From Emydura subglobosa (taxonomy: Eukaryota; Chordata; Testudines; Chelidae): DNA of 64,000 nucleotides. Shown here piece after piece: positions 63,246 through 64,000 of this stretch (its first letter is position 1; the number at the start of each line of letters is the position of its first letter). Location: the NCBI GenBank assembly GCA_007922225.1, contig ML679974.1, positions 2,593,105-2,657,104 of the forward strand, in the 5' to 3' direction. The notes beneath the pieces are model-generated. The model had not been told where the DNA came from. It saw nothing but the letters and a program-made list of their open reading frames with translations, and searched no databases. A program made the translations under genes and the position numbers.

Positions 63246-64000
63246 TTTTAGGTATGATGTTAGATAGCAAGCTCACTTGGAAGGATCATATTGAAATTAT
63301 TAGAGATAAATGCAAAAGCAGAATCAACCAGGAAGTATTTCTGGAACTTCCTGAGGTGTGGATAAGAATGCAGTGGTAATGCTACACTGAACAGTTACAC
63401 AATCAATTATTGAGTATGTGTACCATGCTTTCAGTTCAAGCTCAATCCAAGCTCAGGTGTTGCAAATTGCATATGGCACCATCATCATATTGTTGCTGTG
63501 TGGAATGCATATAACTGCAGATGAAATGCCTATTACTTTAAGAATGAAGATTTTAGATTTAAACTTTTGGGCTAAAGTCATTTGTTATATTGATGATGTA
63601 GCACTAAGCTAATATATTAAAGTGTGGACAAAAGAGCTTAGTGGAAGGAAAGACCTTAAAGAGGTTAGAATCTATAGCTATGGGAAAATGAATTATAATT
63701 GGAAAATTATATCTTCTGAGGTAGATATGGAATTATATAAGGAAACTGAAAGAAGAAAAGGAGTATTAAATGTGCAAGATATAGCAAATCAATACATCTG
63801 TGATATGTGGGAACACTATTGCCAAATATATACTGATACCTCCAAAAGATGTAAGAACAGGTAGTATGGGAACAGCATTCTGCATTCCTACACTTGGAAT
63901 CAAAAACACTGTAAGGCTATCAAATTTTATAGCCATGTTGATGGCTAAACTGGCAAGAATAATCCTGGCATTAAATTGAGTCATAGATGTGCACCCAGCT
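63246..64000 (+). pseudogene. LINE RT C-terminus and RNase H, runs off the window
   Basis: Reads FLGMMLDSKLTWKDHIEII, the post-catalytic RT block. Then come AQVLQIAYG, ITADEMPITLRMKILDLNFW and, near 63825, IYTDTSK, the first motif of RNase H. GTAFCIPTLGIKNTVRLSNF and LARIILALN-VIDVHP follow in another frame. Several frameshifts. The element continues beyond base 64000. Confidence 0.78.

Larger units (their letters stand above)
42890..64000 (+). mobile_element. I-superfamily LINE, decayed host of nested insertions
   Basis: A two-ORF LINE can be read in pieces: gag at 42890-43393 and 50056-50420; APE endonuclease at about 50690-51480; linker and RT at 51700-52499, 61213-61310 and 61873-62127; the RT end and RNase H at 63246 to the window end. 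Landmarks are CSKCGGEHSSHSC (CX2CX3HX4C), GDLN, EKAYAML, SVINPTLFNIM, FLTDD, LGMMLDSKLTWKDHIE and IYTDTSK. Knuckle, APE, RT and RNase H in this order fit the I superfamily (I/Nimb type). The rest of its length is foreign insertions. Many stops mean it is long dead. Confidence 0.82.

Noticed and set aside
1..64000. CRISPR arrays, operons, ribosome binding sites
   Set aside because: Spliced genes, SINEs and LINEs show a vertebrate genome; no regularly spaced short repeats were seen.

Overview
The window is vertebrate nuclear DNA, most likely a turtle (a crocodilian is the main alternative). The evidence is spliced genes, MIR/CORE-SINE relics, both old and very young CR1 LINEs, Harbinger and hAT DNA transposons, a Penelope-like element and a Tx1-type LINE. 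It holds one complete protein-coding gene, the 3' end of a second gene, and a large transposon-dominated right half.

Positions 1-2510 are the last coding exon and 3' UTR of JPT2 (HN1L) on the + strand. Positions 7743-22763 hold a complete 13-coding-exon gene on the - strand for a 479-residue major facilitator transporter of the MFSD1 family. It is too divergent from mammalian MFSD1 to be its simple orthologue and is called MFSD1-like. All splice sites and phases were resolved by hand and the CDS adds up to 1440 nt in frame. Its first exon lies in a CpG-rich promoter, next to three closely spaced E-box-like sites including TCACGTGAC (CLEAR/TFEB type). The predicted protein has four N-x-T sequons at exact five-residue spacing in the first luminal loop and an acidic dileucine signal in its C-terminal tail. 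Together these suggest a lysosomal membrane protein with its own glycan shield. Introns contain MIR, CR1, hAT and Harbinger-MITE copies.

Positions 23-42 kb have no recognisable gene. They carry MIR, decayed CR1/L3 LINEs, a Penelope-like remnant with GIY-YIG endonuclease coding, Harbinger MITE pieces, and an LTR-like unit (37153-38832). That unit is split by a young CR1 and is bounded by a 145-bp direct repeat.

Positions 42.9-64 kb form a nested transposon mosaic. The oldest layer is a + strand LINE of the I superfamily, with gag zinc knuckle, APE endonuclease, RT and RNase H coding. It has been split by a 6.7-kb Harbinger transposon (itself split by a 3-kb CR1), a probable tRNA-derived SINE, an LTR-like element (itself split by a 7.8-kb Tx1-type LINE on the - strand), a 562-bp hAT element, a 692-bp solo LTR and an unclassified 395-bp piece. 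At four junctions (Harbinger, LTR-like, hAT and solo LTR) the LINE reading frame resumes exactly when the inserted element and one target-site copy are removed. A 100-base assembly gap (59341-59440) falls in the Tx1 ORF1 region.
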